Position numbers and translations under genes: made by a program
Origin: Pseudomonas typographi
Lineage (GTDB): Bacteria; Pseudomonadota; Gammaproteobacteria; Pseudomonadales; Pseudomonadaceae
Assembly: GCF_014694385.1 (NCBI RefSeq)
Contig: NZ_JAAOCA010000012.1
Span: forward strand, 1 to 64,000
Length of the DNA: 64,000 bases
Reading direction: 5' to 3'
The notes under the pieces: generated by a model
Seen by the model: the letters and a program-made list of their open reading frames with translations, nothing else
Databases searched by the model: none
What the model was told of the DNA's origin: nothing
Part shown: positions 8,593 to 17,239 of the stretch, in pieces
Layout of the letters: every line of letters starts with the position of its first letter
How positions within the stretch are numbered: position 1 is the stretch's first letter

Positions 8593-9639
8593 TTATACCG
8601 GTTGCGGTGGCCACTGCTGCGTACGTTCCACCCGTGCCACCCGCACATTGAAGCGGGCATACCATTGCGCCTTGCCCAAGTGGCGGGCGCCGCTATGCTC
8701 GGCGTGCTCGCGCCAGGCGGCAATGGCCTGCAGGCTCTCCCAGTACGATACCGTGATGCCCAAACCATCGTCGCCGCGGGCCGACTCGGCACCGAGAAAC
8801 CCCGCTTGGCCTGCGGCCAGGGCCAACATCCGTGTGGCCATGGCGGCGTAACCCTGTTCAACCGGTGTGCGCAGCGAGCTGAACACCACGGCGTAGTACG
8901 GCACCGCGGGTGTAGGCGCCAGCATCGGGCGTGGTAAGGCACGGTGTTGCGCGGCGCGCAGCAAGGCGACCGCCAACGGCGGCACGTGCCCATCGAGCGC
9001 CGTGCGTTCCGGTTGGAACAGTGCCAACACGTAAAACGGGTGCCCGGCCAGCTCCAGGCCGCGAACCTGCCCGTCGGCATCCCAGGCTATCGGTTGCAGG
9101 CCAGTGCCGGCCAACTGCGCCTCGAAGCCCGGCGCCATCTCATAGTGGCAGCGAAACCGCCCCTCTACCGACAGGCTGGCGTGCGCGCCTGCGCAGTGCG
9201 AGCCTGGCGCCAGGCGCAACGGCAGCCGCTGCTCGATCAACGCACAGGCCAGGGGTGTGATGACCGGGTTGGCCGCGTGAGGGTGGATTTCCCCGTGGGC
9301 GGCATCGGCCTGGCCTAATACTGAACGGGCAAACTCCAGCACCCCATGCTGGAACCCGGCGCAGGTACCCAGCAAGGGGATACCTTCGGTGCGTGCCTGG
9401 CCGATGATGGCCAACACCGCGTCGGTGTCGCGATAAGGGCTACCCGGGGTAACCCACAGGGCGTCGAATGATGCCGCGGGTATGTCTCTCAATTCGGTCG
9501 TCGGCAGCCAGGTCATCGCTACCGCTACGCCCAGCACGGCCGCCGCGCCGTCCAGGGCCAGAGGGATCGCACGGTGCGCGGCAATATCCGGGCTGTAGTC
9601 ACCAACCAAGCCAATACGCAATGGTAAACGCTCATACAT
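8593..9639 (-). CDS. CTP-synthase-like class I glutaminase domain fused to an antibiotic biosynthesis monooxygenase (ABM) domain
   Basis: Residues 1-235 match the CTP synthase C-terminal region-related proteins, stand-alone class I glutamine amidotransferase domains. The nucleophile Cys93 sits in GTCAGFQHG. The second active-site motif reads LFQPE at 208-211, so the His of the usual FHPE is Gln and only Glu211 remains of the His/Glu pair. From about residue 246 an ABM-type ferredoxin-like domain follows, beginning VPYYAVVFSSLRTP and containing GITVSYWES. ABM domains are usually separate small proteins that act on reactive oxygen species, quinols or polyketides. The start at 9639 is preceded by AAAGGA; an ATG at 9663 is less likely. 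A LysR gene lies divergently 84 bases away and may control it. The combined function is unknown. Confidence 0.8.
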   Translation of the reverse strand: MYERLPLRIGLVGDYSPDIAAHRAIPLALDGAAAVLGVAVAMTWLPTTELRDIPAASFDALWVTPGSPYRDTDAVLAIIGQARTEGIPLLGTCAGFQHGVLEFARSVLGQADAAHGEIHPHAANPVITPLACALIEQRLPLRLAPGSHCAGAHASLSVEGRFRCHYEMAPGFEAQLAGTGLQPIAWDADGQVRGLELAGHPFYVLALFQPERTALDGHVPPLAVALLRAAQHRALPRPMLAPTPAVPYYAVVFSSLRTPVEQGYAAMATRMLALAAGQAGFLGAESARGDDGLGITVSYWESLQAIAAWREHAEHSGARHLGKAQWYARFNVRVARVERTQQWPPQPV

Positions 9640-9723
9640 GCGGGGTTTCCTTTCGCTGGGCAATCAGGGCCAGGCCAGCTTAAGATCGCCGTACCCCTGA
9701 CGGAATAGGCGCGGCCACACAGC

Positions 9724-10596
9724 ATGCTTGCACCCACGCACTACCCCTTGGAATACCACGACCTTCGCCTGGTGCTAGCACTGGTGCGTGGCGGCAGCCT
9801 GGCCAAGGCCGCCGACCTGTTGGGCCAGGATGTATCCACCGTATTCCGGGCCATCCAGCGCCTGGAAAAAGCCTTGGGCACCCGCCTATTCGACAAACCT
9901 CGCAGCGGTTACAGCCCTACACCTTTGGCCGAGGCATTGGCGGCACAGGCACAGCAAGCGGAACAAGCATTGGCACGCGCACGCCAACACACCCTGGGCG
10001 GCGAGCAGGTCCAGGGCTGCGTGCGCCTGACCTGCAGCGAAGCGGTACTGCAAGCGCTGGTCGCACCCGCCCTGGGTGCGGTGCTCGAGGCGCTGCCGGG
10101 GGTGGAGTTGCGCCTGCACGGCGGGCCGGGTTTCGCCAATTTGAGCCGCCACGAGGCCGACATTGCGGTACGCCTATGCCAGCAGCCGCCACAGCACCTG
10201 GTCGGCCGGCCATTGGCAACGGTGCCGTTCGTGCTGTGCGCGCATCCGCGGCTATTGCAAGGCGACGGCGGTGGCGCGCCACCCTGGATCGCGCTGGAAG
10301 AAGGGCCCGGTGAAGACCCGACCGGCGATTGGCGCCGGCAGCATTTTCCGGCCGCGCGCATTGCCCATAGCGCCCACGGCCTGCATGGTGTGGCCCAGTT
10401 GGCGCGGGCCGGGCTGGGCCGGGCGCTGTTGCCCCGCTGGCTGATCGAGGCGCCGCTGCAAGTGCTCGATGAGCCCACCGTCGCCTGCGCTAGCACCCTA
10501 TGGCTGTTGATGCGTCCGGATTGCCGCCATATCCCCGCGGTGGCGAAGGTGTTCGAAGGCCTGGCACGGCACTTCACGACCGCCGCCAATCACTGA
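9724..10596 (+). CDS. LysR-family transcriptional regulator
   Basis: This is a 290-residue LysR-type regulator with an N-terminal winged helix-turn-helix (residues 8-67, including GGSLAKAADLLGQDVSTVFR) and a C-terminal effector-binding domain of the periplasmic-binding-protein fold. The effector is not known. It is divergent from the glutaminase-like/ABM fusion gene across an 84-base gap, the classic position of a LysR regulator and its target, so that gene is the best candidate target. Its 3' end overlaps the convergent kinase-like gene by seven bases. Confidence 0.9.
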   Translation: MLAPTHYPLEYHDLRLVLALVRGGSLAKAADLLGQDVSTVFRAIQRLEKALGTRLFDKPRSGYSPTPLAEALAAQAQQAEQALARARQHTLGGEQVQGCVRLTCSEAVLQALVAPALGAVLEALPGVELRLHGGPGFANLSRHEADIAVRLCQQPPQHLVGRPLATVPFVLCAHPRLLQGDGGGAPPWIALEEGPGEDPTGDWRRQHFPAARIAHSAHGLHGVAQLARAGLGRALLPRWLIEAPLQVLDEPTVACASTLWLLMRPDCRHIPAVAKVFEGLARHFTTAANH

Positions 10597-11216
10597 TCGC
10601 GCCACGGCACCTGCAGCGCTGCACGGCCACGGTGGGCTTCGATGGTACGCGCATTGGGCTCGTCGGTTTGCTGTACCCAGCGCTCGGCCTGCTCACGGCT
10701 GCGGCCATAGCGCATGTGCCGCTGCACGAGGCGCAGGCGGCGCTGCTCGGCCGGTACATCAACATACCAACATTCGGCGAACAGGTTCGCCACCGGCGCC
10801 CAGGGGCCTTCTGGCAGCAACAGGTAGTTCCCCTCGCTGATCACCAGCCGCACCTGCGGCGCGACGGCGATGCCACCGGCAATGCCCTCCTCCAGTTCGC
10901 GATCAAAATACGGCGCATACACCACCTCCCCTGGGCGTACTTCGGCCAGCCGTTGTAGCAAGGCGCGGTAGCCCTCGGCATCGAACGTATCCGGAGCACC
11001 CTTGCGCTCGCTACGCCCCAGCCGGGCCAGCTCTCGGTTGGCCAAATGAAATCCATCCATCGGCACGATCACCGCCTGCTCGCCTAACGCTTGCGCGAGC
11101 AATTGGGCCACGGTGGATTTGCCCGCACCGGGCGCACCCGCGATGCCGAGCAAGGTTCGTGGGCGGTTGCCCATCAGCGCGTGGGCCCGGCGGATCAAGG
11201 CATCAGGTAACTGCAT
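10590..11216 (-). CDS. Nucleoside/nucleotide kinase-family P-loop protein
   Basis: The 208-residue protein has a Walker A motif GAPGAGKST at residues 25-33 and the segment VPMDGFHLANREL, typical of the uridine kinase/pantothenate kinase-like group often annotated as nucleoside/nucleotide kinase. The ISEGNYLLL segment matches the Walker B region of this group. The substrate is unknown; relatives near sugar transport genes have been proposed to act on fructose or nucleosides. It lies back to back with the sugar porter gene that starts 130 bases away, so they may share a control region. Seven bases of its 3' end overlap the convergent LysR gene. Confidence 0.8.
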   Translation of the reverse strand: MQLPDALIRRAHALMGNRPRTLLGIAGAPGAGKSTVAQLLAQALGEQAVIVPMDGFHLANRELARLGRSERKGAPDTFDAEGYRALLQRLAEVRPGEVVYAPYFDRELEEGIAGGIAVAPQVRLVISEGNYLLLPEGPWAPVANLFAECWYVDVPAEQRRLRLVQRHMRYGRSREQAERWVQQTDEPNARTIEAHRGRAALQVPWRDQ

Positions 11217-11345
11217 AGCGGGGGTGGCCTCTGAGGATAAAACCGTTCAAACAAGACATTTTTTATTACAAATAATTGCACTAATTGTGCTTACGCACGT
11301 CTTTAACGGCGAGTAAACCCTCAGCGCATCGGCAAGGAGACTGCT

Positions 11346-12758
11346 ATGCATTCGAATAATAATCCGCAAAACCCTGCCAGGCGCCAGCCCGGCCTGGTCA
11401 TTTGGATCGCGGTGATCGCTGCCCTGGGCGGGATGTTGTTTGGTTACGACACGGGCATCATCGGCGTGGCCCTGCTGGGCCTGGGCCGCGAATTCGCGCT
11501 TAACGATACGCTCAAACAGTTGGTCACCGGCGGCATCATCTTCGGCGCACTGTTTGGCTGCCTGGGCACCGGGCCGGTGTCGGACCATTTTGGCCGGCGC
11601 CGCTCGATCATCCTGGTGGGCGTGGTGTTCGCCCTCGGCTCGCTGCTGTCGGCTGCGTCCGGCAGCGTGCTGATGCTGGTGCTGTCGAGGTTTCTGTTGG
11701 GTTTGTCGGCGGGCAGTTCGACGCAGATTATCCCCGTGTACATCGCCGAAGTGGCACCGCCAGAGCACCGCGGCAAGCTGGTGGTGCTGTTCCAATTCAT
11801 GGTGGTATTCGGCATCACCGTTGCCTACTTCACAGGGTTTGCCCTGGGCGAACATTGGCGCTGGATGTTCGCCCTCGGGGTGCTACCGGCGTTGATACTG
11901 CTGGCCGGCATGGTGGTATTGCCGGAGAGCCCACGCTGGTTATTGATGAAACAGCGCGAAGCCGATGCTCGGCTAGTGTTGGAAAAGGTGCGGGGTAACC
12001 CCGAACGCGCCCAGGCCGAGATCGAAGAGATCAAGACCGTTTCGCTCAAGCAGCCCGAAGGCAGTTGGAAAGACCTCTTCCAGCCGTGGGTGCGGCCCGC
12101 GCTGGTGGTGGGCGCAAGCATCTCGATGTTCTCGCAGATCACCGGCAACAACGCGCTGATTTACTATGCGCCGACCATCCTCACCAAAGCGGGGTTCTCT
12201 GACGAAATGGCCGTGCTGGCCACCGGCGGCAGCACGCTGTTGATCGTGATCATGACGGTGATCGGCAGCGTGCTGGTCGACCGCTATGGCCGGCGGCGCT
12301 ACCTGCTGTGGATGATCCCCGGCTCGATCGTGGCATTGGCACTGATGGGCTATTTGTTTCAGGGCGCGGGGCCGACCACTGACAACGAACGCTACCTAGC
12401 CGTAGCCTGCCTGGCGGCCTACCTGATGCTCAATTGCGGCGGCTTCGGGGTGTGTATCTGGCTTATAAACTCAGAGGTGTACCCGCTGTTCGTGCGCGGC
12501 AAGGGTGCCAGCGTGGGCGCGTTCAGCCACTGGTTCTTCGACCTGTTGGTGACGCTGACCACCCTCAGCCTGGTGACTTGGTTGGGCATCGCCCATACCT
12601 TATGGGTCTATACGGCTATTTCGCTGGTGTCCCTGGTGTTTATCTACCGTTATGTGCCAGAAACTCGAGGCCGCAGCTTGGAATCGATAGAACACGCCCT
12701 GCGTGCCGATCACTTTTACCCTTATAAAGAAAAACGCGCCGGCCAACGCGCTCAGTAG
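11346..12758 (+). CDS. MFS sugar porter (XylE/AraE/IolT-like)
   Basis: This 470-residue protein is a twelve-helix inner-membrane sugar:proton symporter. The family signatures are visible: PESPRWLLMKQR before the central loop, DRYGRRR after helix 8 and VPETRGRSLESIE at the C-terminus. The substrate may be a hexose, pentose or inositol; the sequence alone does not decide. The start is preceded by AAGGAG with six bases of spacing. The 130-base upstream gap is unusually AT-rich for this genome and probably holds its promoter and that of the divergent kinase-like gene. Its end overlaps the convergent small gene by seven bases. Confidence 0.92.
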   Translation: MHSNNNPQNPARRQPGLVIWIAVIAALGGMLFGYDTGIIGVALLGLGREFALNDTLKQLVTGGIIFGALFGCLGTGPVSDHFGRRRSIILVGVVFALGSLLSAASGSVLMLVLSRFLLGLSAGSSTQIIPVYIAEVAPPEHRGKLVVLFQFMVVFGITVAYFTGFALGEHWRWMFALGVLPALILLAGMVVLPESPRWLLMKQREADARLVLEKVRGNPERAQAEIEEIKTVSLKQPEGSWKDLFQPWVRPALVVGASISMFSQITGNNALIYYAPTILTKAGFSDEMAVLATGGSTLLIVIMTVIGSVLVDRYGRRRYLLWMIPGSIVALALMGYLFQGAGPTTDNERYLAVACLAAYLMLNCGGFGVCIWLINSEVYPLFVRGKGASVGAFSHWFFDLLVTLTTLSLVTWLGIAHTLWVYTAISLVSLVFIYRYVPETRGRSLESIEHALRADHFYPYKEKRAGQRAQ

Positions 12759-13027
12759 CGGCCCTTCATTAGCGCGCGCACGTCTATGCGTGCCCATTCC
12801 CGCGCCGGCCCTTGGGCCGGTGGCGGCACCCAGCGCTCGGCGGCCTCGCTGATCTGCCCGTGCAGGCGTTCCCACTCGGCGAAACCGTCTAGCAGCCCTT
12901 GATAATACAAGGCATTGAGCCACCCCAAGGCCATGCCCGTGCTTAACATCAACGCGTGCTGATCGTCGCTGTATTCAAGGTCTGCCACCAGGTCGTCGAA
13001 CTTGGCCAGCAATTGTTGTTTGTCCAT
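12752..13027 (-). CDS. Conserved small hypothetical protein
   Basis: The 91-residue product is soluble, acidic at the N-terminus and rich in Trp and Leu; it has no signal peptide and no Cys. The start ATG at 13027 follows GGGAGG at a spacing of about nine bases. I do not recognise a family. The compact helical composition (LLAKFDDLVADLEYSDDQHA) suggests a small helical bundle. Its stop overlaps the end of the sugar porter gene by seven bases, so the two are convergent and probably unrelated in function. Confidence 0.65.
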   Translation of the reverse strand: MDKQQLLAKFDDLVADLEYSDDQHALMLSTGMALGWLNALYYQGLLDGFAEWERLHGQISEAAERWVPPPAQGPAREWARIDVRALMKGRY

Positions 13028-13142
13028 GCGGCGCGGCCTCCCATGTGCCTATGGCACTTCGACTCGGCCTGAGGATGATCGGTTTCTTTTCATGTTTCAA
13101 TAGGGTTTCCGGCGAACGGCCAGCCATTGGGCGGCGGCACCT

Positions 13143-14210
13143 TCAGCCGGCCAGCAACGCCTCAAGCGAGGCCAGCGCTTGGGCCTGGCATTCGTCGCCT
13201 AGCCAGGCACGCAGGGCGTTGGGCGGTAAGTAGCTGCCGGGATAAGCCTGCGCCCACGATGTAACCAACGCATTCACGTACGCCACCTTCTGCTGCAAGG
13301 CACCCGCACCACGAACGCCCGGCACGCCGATGGCGCCATTGTGCCCCCAGCCCGGCATGGCCGAACCCGGCGAATAGAACACCGTGGCCTGGGCCTCGGT
13401 GCAACCCAGCATGCAGTCCCAGATCAATTTGCTCTGCACGGCCGCGGCACCGCGTGGGGCGAATGCCGCCGGGTAGCGCCATGGCACCGCCAAGCACAAC
13501 CCAGGGCGCACCGCGTAAAGCAACTCGGCGAAATGCTCAGCGTGCCAAGTCATCAAGGCAGGGTCTAGCGAGCAATACTCAACATCGGCGCGCCGCTCCA
13601 GCGCTACCCCAAGTTCGAGTAGGCGCTCGCTACTACTGGCGCCTTCAAGCCGGTACAAGTTATTGAAGCGCCGCAACACCGGCGCTTGCGCGCAGGCCGG
13701 GGCCAGCAGCCCGGCGTTGAATACCGCCCGCAGCCACTCACCGCGGCGCAGTTCAGGCAGCGCCTGGGTGCTGGTCAGGCGGTCTTCGCGGAACATCACG
13801 TGTAACTCGGCACGGCCCTTGAACCGGCCATGCAGGCTGCCCTTCAGGCCCGTGCGGGCCGCCACTGAAGGCGGGGTAAGCTGGGCCCACTGGGCAGCCG
13901 TGGGCAAACACGTACTCATGGGCTCCAAGGCACCATTGCGCGTGCAAAAGCCATACAGCCGATAATCGGTGCCCGCCTCTACCGCCCACACCAGCAGCCG
14001 GCCACCGCTGATATCGGCCGAATGGGACAGGGTTTCAAATCCGCCAAACCGTTGTTTGAACAATTTGAGCGTCAGCCGTGCGCCCTGCGGCGGCTTACAC
14101 AGTACATGTAGGCGCCCGGGCGCCGTGGGGCACCGCCAAACACACACTGGATACCGCACTGCAATCATCTCCAACCCGCGATGGCGCATGATAGGCAGCG
14201 ACGGACACAT
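13143..14210 (-). CDS. Unrecognised 355-residue protein
   Basis: The product is Ala/Leu/Arg-rich with nine or so Cys residues and no signal peptide or membrane segment. Near the middle, RFNNLYRLEG is followed some 30 residues later by VEYCSLDP; this resembles the propeptide-like (I9) region that precedes subtilisin-type peptidases, but no Asp/His/Ser catalytic domain follows. The C-terminal 130 residues contain YSPGSAMPGWGHNGAIG, which I cannot place. The start is uncertain: ATGs at 14210, 14189 and 14168 lack good ribosome-binding sites, whereas a GTG at 14159 has GGAG nine bases upstream. It is divergent from the pirin gene. Confidence 0.6.
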   Translation of the reverse strand: MCPSLPIMRHRGLEMIAVRYPVCVWRCPTAPGRLHVLCKPPQGARLTLKLFKQRFGGFETLSHSADISGGRLLVWAVEAGTDYRLYGFCTRNGALEPMSTCLPTAAQWAQLTPPSVAARTGLKGSLHGRFKGRAELHVMFREDRLTSTQALPELRRGEWLRAVFNAGLLAPACAQAPVLRRFNNLYRLEGASSSERLLELGVALERRADVEYCSLDPALMTWHAEHFAELLYAVRPGLCLAVPWRYPAAFAPRGAAAVQSKLIWDCMLGCTEAQATVFYSPGSAMPGWGHNGAIGVPGVRGAGALQQKVAYVNALVTSWAQAYPGSYLPPNALRAWLGDECQAQALASLEALLAG

Positions 14211-14367
14211 TTCGTAACTGTTACATAGAACAGGTCACGCCGGCTTGCCTAACCGCTCATGCAAAAAACGCCGGCGGCAGCAAGAGGCACCGGTAACATT
14301 GTGCGAACTTCTGAAACACCCTGCCCAGGCGGTACACTGCCCTACCCATTGTCGATAGAGGCCACCC

Positions 14368-15087
14368 ATGCTCACACTTCGCAAGCACACCGACCGCGGC
14401 GTCGCCCACCACGGCTGGCTCGAATCGCACCATACCTTTTCTTTTGGCGCGTATCGCGACCCGCAACAGCAAGGTTTTTCCGACCTGCTGGTGATCAACG
14501 ACGACCGCGTGGCGCCGGCCAAGGGCTTCGGCCAACACCCGCACCACGACATGGAGATTTTTTCCTACGTGCTCGAAGGGGCATTGGCGCACAAAGACAG
14601 CCTGGGCACCGGCTCGGTGATCCGCCCGGGCGATGTGCAATTGATGAGTGCAGGCACAGGGGTGACCCATAGCGAGTTCAACCACTCTTCCAGCGAAGGG
14701 GTGCATTTTCTGCAGGTCTGGATCGTGCCCAACGTGGCCGGTGCCGCACCGCGCTACCAGCAGCAGCACTTCAGCGAAGCCGACAAACGCGGCCGCCTGC
14801 GCTTGATCATTTCGCCAGACGGTGCGCAGCAGTCGTTGCAGGTGCGCCAGGATGCACGCGTGTACGCCGGCTTGTTCGACGGCCCGGACAACGCTGAATT
14901 GACCTTGCCGCCAAACCGCTACGCTTATGTTCACGTGGCACGTGGCAGCCTGGTACTCAATGGCCAAACGCTGCAGGCCGGCGATGGAGTGCGGGTGCGC
15001 GAGGAGCGCACCCTGCAGCTGGGTGGCGGCAACGCTGCCGAGGTATTGGTGTTCGACCTGCGGCCACATGAGCTACCGGAGGTTTAG
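14368..15087 (+). CDS. Pirin family protein (YhhW-like bicupin)
   Basis: This 239-residue protein is a two-domain cupin of the pirin family, like E. coli YhhW, which has quercetin 2,3-dioxygenase activity in vitro. The N-terminal cupin shows the metal-binding pattern HPHHDMEI followed by GTGVTHSEFNH, which supplies the three His and one Glu ligands. The natural substrate in bacteria is unclear; links to redox sensing and regulation of metabolism have been proposed. The start is preceded by a weak GAGG. It stands alone, divergent from the unrecognised gene upstream. Confidence 0.9.
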   Translation: MLTLRKHTDRGVAHHGWLESHHTFSFGAYRDPQQQGFSDLLVINDDRVAPAKGFGQHPHHDMEIFSYVLEGALAHKDSLGTGSVIRPGDVQLMSAGTGVTHSEFNHSSSEGVHFLQVWIVPNVAGAAPRYQQQHFSEADKRGRLRLIISPDGAQQSLQVRQDARVYAGLFDGPDNAELTLPPNRYAYVHVARGSLVLNGQTLQAGDGVRVREERTLQLGGGNAAEVLVFDLRPHELPEV

Positions 15088-15194
15088 GGTGCCATCTGCT
15101 CCGGTTTTTCAATGAACAACTGCCCCTGTTATGCCACCGAGCGCCGGCGCATGATTGCACCTACCCCACTCTGAAGCCCTCAAGGAGGTGCGAT

Positions 15195-15293
15195 ATGGAC
15201 GGTATCATCATGTTGATCATCGTGGCCGGCACGCTGGGTTCGTTCGCCTACACCATGTACCTGATTCACAAATCAAGCCGCGACGATCAGTGA
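15195..15293 (+). CDS. 32-residue single-pass membrane protein
   Basis: An ATG at 15195 follows an ideal AAGGAGGTG ribosome-binding site (15182-15190). The short frame encodes one hydrophobic helix, starting MDGIIMLIIVAGTLGSFAYT, and a charged tail with KSSRDDQ, ending at TGA 15291-15293. The composition and the strong Shine-Dalgarno sequence make this a credible small membrane protein. It ends 44 bases before the ModA-like gene on the same strand, so the two may be cotranscribed. The function is unknown. Confidence 0.7.
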   Translation: MDGIIMLIIVAGTLGSFAYTMYLIHKSSRDDQ

Positions 15294-15337
15294 AAACGGC
15301 TAGGCTTGGCGGGTTTCCACAATAAAAAGGCCCCGCC

Positions 15338-16120
15338 ATGCTTCGCCGTTACCTTCGCCTCGCCGTTACCCTGCTCACCCTTACCGGCCCGCTGGCGCCC
15401 TTGGCCCAGGCCGCTGAAGTCAATGTGATGACCTCCGGCGGCTTTACCGCCGCGTACCAAGTGCTCGGGCCGAAGTGGGCCCAGGCCACCGGCAACACCT
15501 TGCACACCGAACTCGGCCCGTCCATGGGCCAGGCGCCCCAGGCCATTCCCAACCGCCTGGCCCGGGGCGAGCCCGCCGACGTGGTGATCATGGTCGGCTA
15601 TGCCCTGGATGAACTCATCAAGCAAGGTAAAGTGCGCGCGGATTCACGGGTAGAGCTGGCCGATTCGCGCATTGGCGTGGCAGTGAAAGATGGCGCGCCG
15701 GTGCCAGACATTTCCACCGAAGCCGCGTTCAAGGCCACCTTGCTCAACGCTCGCTCGATCGGTTACTCCGACAGCGCCAGCGGGGTGTATATCGAGCAAC
15801 AGATGTTCAAGAGGCTGGGCATCGAGGCGCAGGTAAAAGGTCGCGCGCAGATGATTCCGCGCATTCCCGTGGCCTCGCAGGTGGCCGAAGGCAAGGTTGA
15901 GTTGGGCCTGCAGCAGGTGAGCGAACTGTTGCCGGTTAAGGGTGCGCATTTCGTGGGCAAGATCCCGGAACTGCTGCAGTCGGTGACGCGGTTTGCGGCC
16001 GGGGTGCCGACGGGTGCCCGGCATACTGAAGAAGCGAAGGCACTATTGCGGTATCTGGCTGCACCTGAATCTCAGCCAACCGTACAACGAACCGGGCTGG
16101 ACTCTGTATCAAGCGAGTAG
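15338..16120 (+). CDS. ModA-like periplasmic substrate-binding protein
   Basis: This 260-residue protein carries a signal peptide (cleavage after PLAQA, about residue 25) and has the fold of the molybdate-binding ModA group. It begins its mature part with AEVNVMTSGGF and contains ANDVV-like PADVVIMVGYALDEL and YSDSASGVYIEQQMF, typical of the ModA-like subgroup whose ligand is unknown. No permease or ATPase gene is adjacent, so it is an orphan binding protein. It may bind an organic acid or an oxyanion. The start follows a weak purine stretch, and the 32-residue gene lies just upstream. Confidence 0.82.
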   Translation: MLRRYLRLAVTLLTLTGPLAPLAQAAEVNVMTSGGFTAAYQVLGPKWAQATGNTLHTELGPSMGQAPQAIPNRLARGEPADVVIMVGYALDELIKQGKVRADSRVELADSRIGVAVKDGAPVPDISTEAAFKATLLNARSIGYSDSASGVYIEQQMFKRLGIEAQVKGRAQMIPRIPVASQVAEGKVELGLQQVSELLPVKGAHFVGKIPELLQSVTRFAAGVPTGARHTEEAKALLRYLAAPESQPTVQRTGLDSVSSE

Positions 16121-16176
16121 GGTAACGATACGAAAAGTGCGCACGGCCGCCTAGGCGCGAACCAGGTGTGCCCAGC

Positions 16177-17067
16177 TCATGCGGGCTTGAAATATCGCGG
16201 CTTATAATATTCGGAGATCCCGGACGGACTTTCCGGCTGGTCGCTGTATTTAACCCAGGGAAGTTCGATGTTTTTAACTTGAGCCCTGGTGCGGATATGT
16301 TCAAACCAATTATCATAGGGCTCGGGAGTGGTCGCAATAACCGGCCCACGATACGCTTTAACGCGCAACCCGCTATTGTTCGCCAAGTCTTGGGCAAAGG
16401 GAAGCGGGCCAGGCGTCACTGTACCTGCGCCGTAGCACATAATGAGCTCAATACTACGGCTTTCAGCCAGCCAGCCATTAACAGCCGGGTCGTTTCGCAG
16501 CAACTCATGAACCTCTGTCGCAGTGGCGAAGTGTCTTTCTGAGCCAGGCCCAGTTATCTGCATGCGAGATTCGGTGTTGCCATGGCCCTGTATGACCAGG
16601 CGGTGCTTTTTAGGGGCAAACCCGACGGCCATGCCGTTACCCATAAACACCGCCGGCCCAGTCCTGCTCGCGCGGTCTACCAATTCGGCCGCTCGCCCCT
16701 GCCCGACTGAGCGCCCGCTTCGCCCGAATAACGAGCGCAATGCCGACGACAGCGAAAAATGGCCCGTAGGGTCCAAGCGGTTGATGGGATCTGCTATCGC
16801 GTATGCATAGGCGTTGGTGCCACCGGCGTTAAATGGACTCAATGCATCGGCGCCCGAGAAACGCAGCATGCTGGCTAGATAAGTACGGTAACCGTTGCCC
16901 AACGCATATCGGCCAGCAGGCTCAGCCCACTGGCCGTTGAACGCTGAGCGGCAACCAGTTAGCGGCGCAAAACCGAATGGGCCATAATTCGTCATCCCGG
17001 TACTGGCACCGCCTAGGCGCCGCATAACGCTCCCATTCATCTCCACGCTCAGCAGGTTTCCAGCCAT
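16177..17067 (-). CDS. RHS repeat-associated core domain protein with a caspase-fold-like C-terminal domain
   Basis: The 296-residue product has a short version of the RHS core: GYRTYLASMLRFSGADALSP and YAYAIADPINRLDPTGH (residues 60-103). Such cores normally sit just before a variable toxic C-terminus. Here that part, residues 150-296, contains GHG (His162) and, 49 residues later, IELIMC (Cys211). The His-Gly/Cys spacing and the flanking beta-strands resemble clan CD peptidases such as the C80 domain of large clostridial toxins and the DUF4347 domain. This is an inference. The start at 17067 is preceded by AGGAG. It lacks the repeats and N-terminal parts of a full RHS protein, as many orphan Pseudomonas RHS genes do. 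No immunity gene is evident on either side. Confidence 0.75.
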   Translation of the reverse strand: MAGNLLSVEMNGSVMRRLGGASTGMTNYGPFGFAPLTGCRSAFNGQWAEPAGRYALGNGYRTYLASMLRFSGADALSPFNAGGTNAYAYAIADPINRLDPTGHFSLSSALRSLFGRSGRSVGQGRAAELVDRASRTGPAVFMGNGMAVGFAPKKHRLVIQGHGNTESRMQITGPGSERHFATATEVHELLRNDPAVNGWLAESRSIELIMCYGAGTVTPGPLPFAQDLANNSGLRVKAYRGPVIATTPEPYDNWFEHIRTRAQVKNIELPWVKYSDQPESPSGISEYYKPRYFKPA

Positions 17068-17239
17068 GGTCACTCCTACCTTTGGCAACTTGGACGTCCG
17101 GCGACGTTGGCAGGTAGCCAGCCCAACCACAACTAGTAGCCTTGCTAGGTTTCGACGTATCGCTAAAGTGCTGTTCGGATCGAATAAAATGTTCAGTATT
17201 CAGTCTCAGTTGAGTACTTGACCACTTCAGGAGCGAACG

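Noticed and set aside
16121..17239. A genomic island around the RHS gene
   Set aside because: No integrase, tRNA or direct-repeat boundary is visible; one orphan RHS gene is not enough.
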